Positions 63,991-64,000 of a DNA stretch of 64,000 nucleotides are shown here, piece by piece. The DNA is from Scenedesmus sp. ARA3 (taxonomy: Eukaryota; Chlorophyta; Chlorophyceae; Sphaeropleales; Scenedesmaceae), in the NCBI GenBank assembly GCA_004335835.1, contig RWJK01001378.1, positions 1 to 64,000 of the forward strand, given 5' to 3'. The stretch's first letter is position 1; every line of letters begins with the position of its first letter. A model generated the notes under the pieces. It had not been told where the DNA came from, ran no database searches, and saw only the letters and a program-made list of their open reading frames with translations. Both the position numbers and the translations under genes were made by a program.

Positions 63991-64000
63991 CTTTCGGGAC

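Larger units (their letters stand above)
61565..64000. other. 3' flank and intergenic region rich in decayed tandem repeats
   Basis: No supported gene. Tandem units: about 88 bp (61801 and 61889), about 146 and 133 bp (62138/62284 and 62257/62390), 80 and 50 bp (62983, 63063, 63113). At 63803-63873 lies an inverted copy of the repeat at 8581. A minus-strand frame of 163 codons at 63490-63981 overlaps that repeat and is unlikely to be a gene. Confidence 0.45.

Overview
The window is nuclear DNA of a eukaryotic green alga. The genes have many short introns with GTGAG/GTGCG donors and TGCAG acceptors. Coding exons are full of CAG-encoded polyGln, polyAla and polySer runs, and TGTAA (the chlorophyte poly(A) signal) lies downstream of several stops. 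The proteins also fit: a plant-type RR-TZF zinc finger, a BROX-like BRO1 protein, and an ENT transporter with a long low-complexity loop. The CAG/CTG load suggests Chlorophyceae, perhaps Sphaeropleales (Scenedesmus/Tetradesmus-like). That is inference, because no rRNA or organelle marker is present.

Layout. 1-353: 3' tail of an unknown polyQ/S protein. 1556-7737 (+): RUVBL1/RVB1 AAA+ helicase in nine exons, with intact catalytic motifs. 9617-12490 (+): unknown Q/A-rich protein. 13912-17869 (+): equilibrative nucleoside transporter. 19509-21060 (-): HINT3-type HIT protein. 21689-24578 (-): BRO1-domain protein with a C-terminal hydrophobic anchor. 25499-31278 (+): large SR/CCCH/polyQ protein ending in two copies of an unrecognised domain. 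33125-34822 (-): RTA1-like seven-helix membrane protein. 35814-38185 (-): helical-repeat protein resembling FAST/RAP proteins. 39263-41495 (+): Q/A-rich protein of unknown role. 44264-48757 (+): MNN1-type (GT71) mannosyltransferase. 49903-53199 (+): RR-TZF protein with 19- and 22-nt microexons. 58814-61564 (+): multi-pass membrane protein of unknown family. The rest is UTR and intergenic sequence with decayed tandem repeats. The genes are independent monocistronic units with no operon logic. They cover chromatin/RNA control (RUVBL1, SR/CCCH, RR-TZF), membrane transport and trafficking (ENT, RTA1-like, BRO1) and secretory glycosylation (GT71).

The main unusual signal is a recurrent structure. 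In six of the twelve essentially complete genes, a segment of roughly 50-180 bp that straddles an exon-intron border, or the stop codon, has been tandemly duplicated with a period of about 85-250 bp. The extra partial copies have decayed inside the neighbouring intron or 3' UTR. RUVBL1 alone has seven affected borders; exon 8 has five decayed head copies before the functional exon, exon 9 has three, and exon 4 has four tail copies after it. The copies differ by many substitutions and small indels, so a simple assembly duplication is unlikely. Many keep AG or GT splice dinucleotides and could act as decoy sites, poison exons or raw material for intron growth. I worked out all exon joins by hand from splice dinucleotides, reading phase and family similarity. 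No alignment or transcript data were available.
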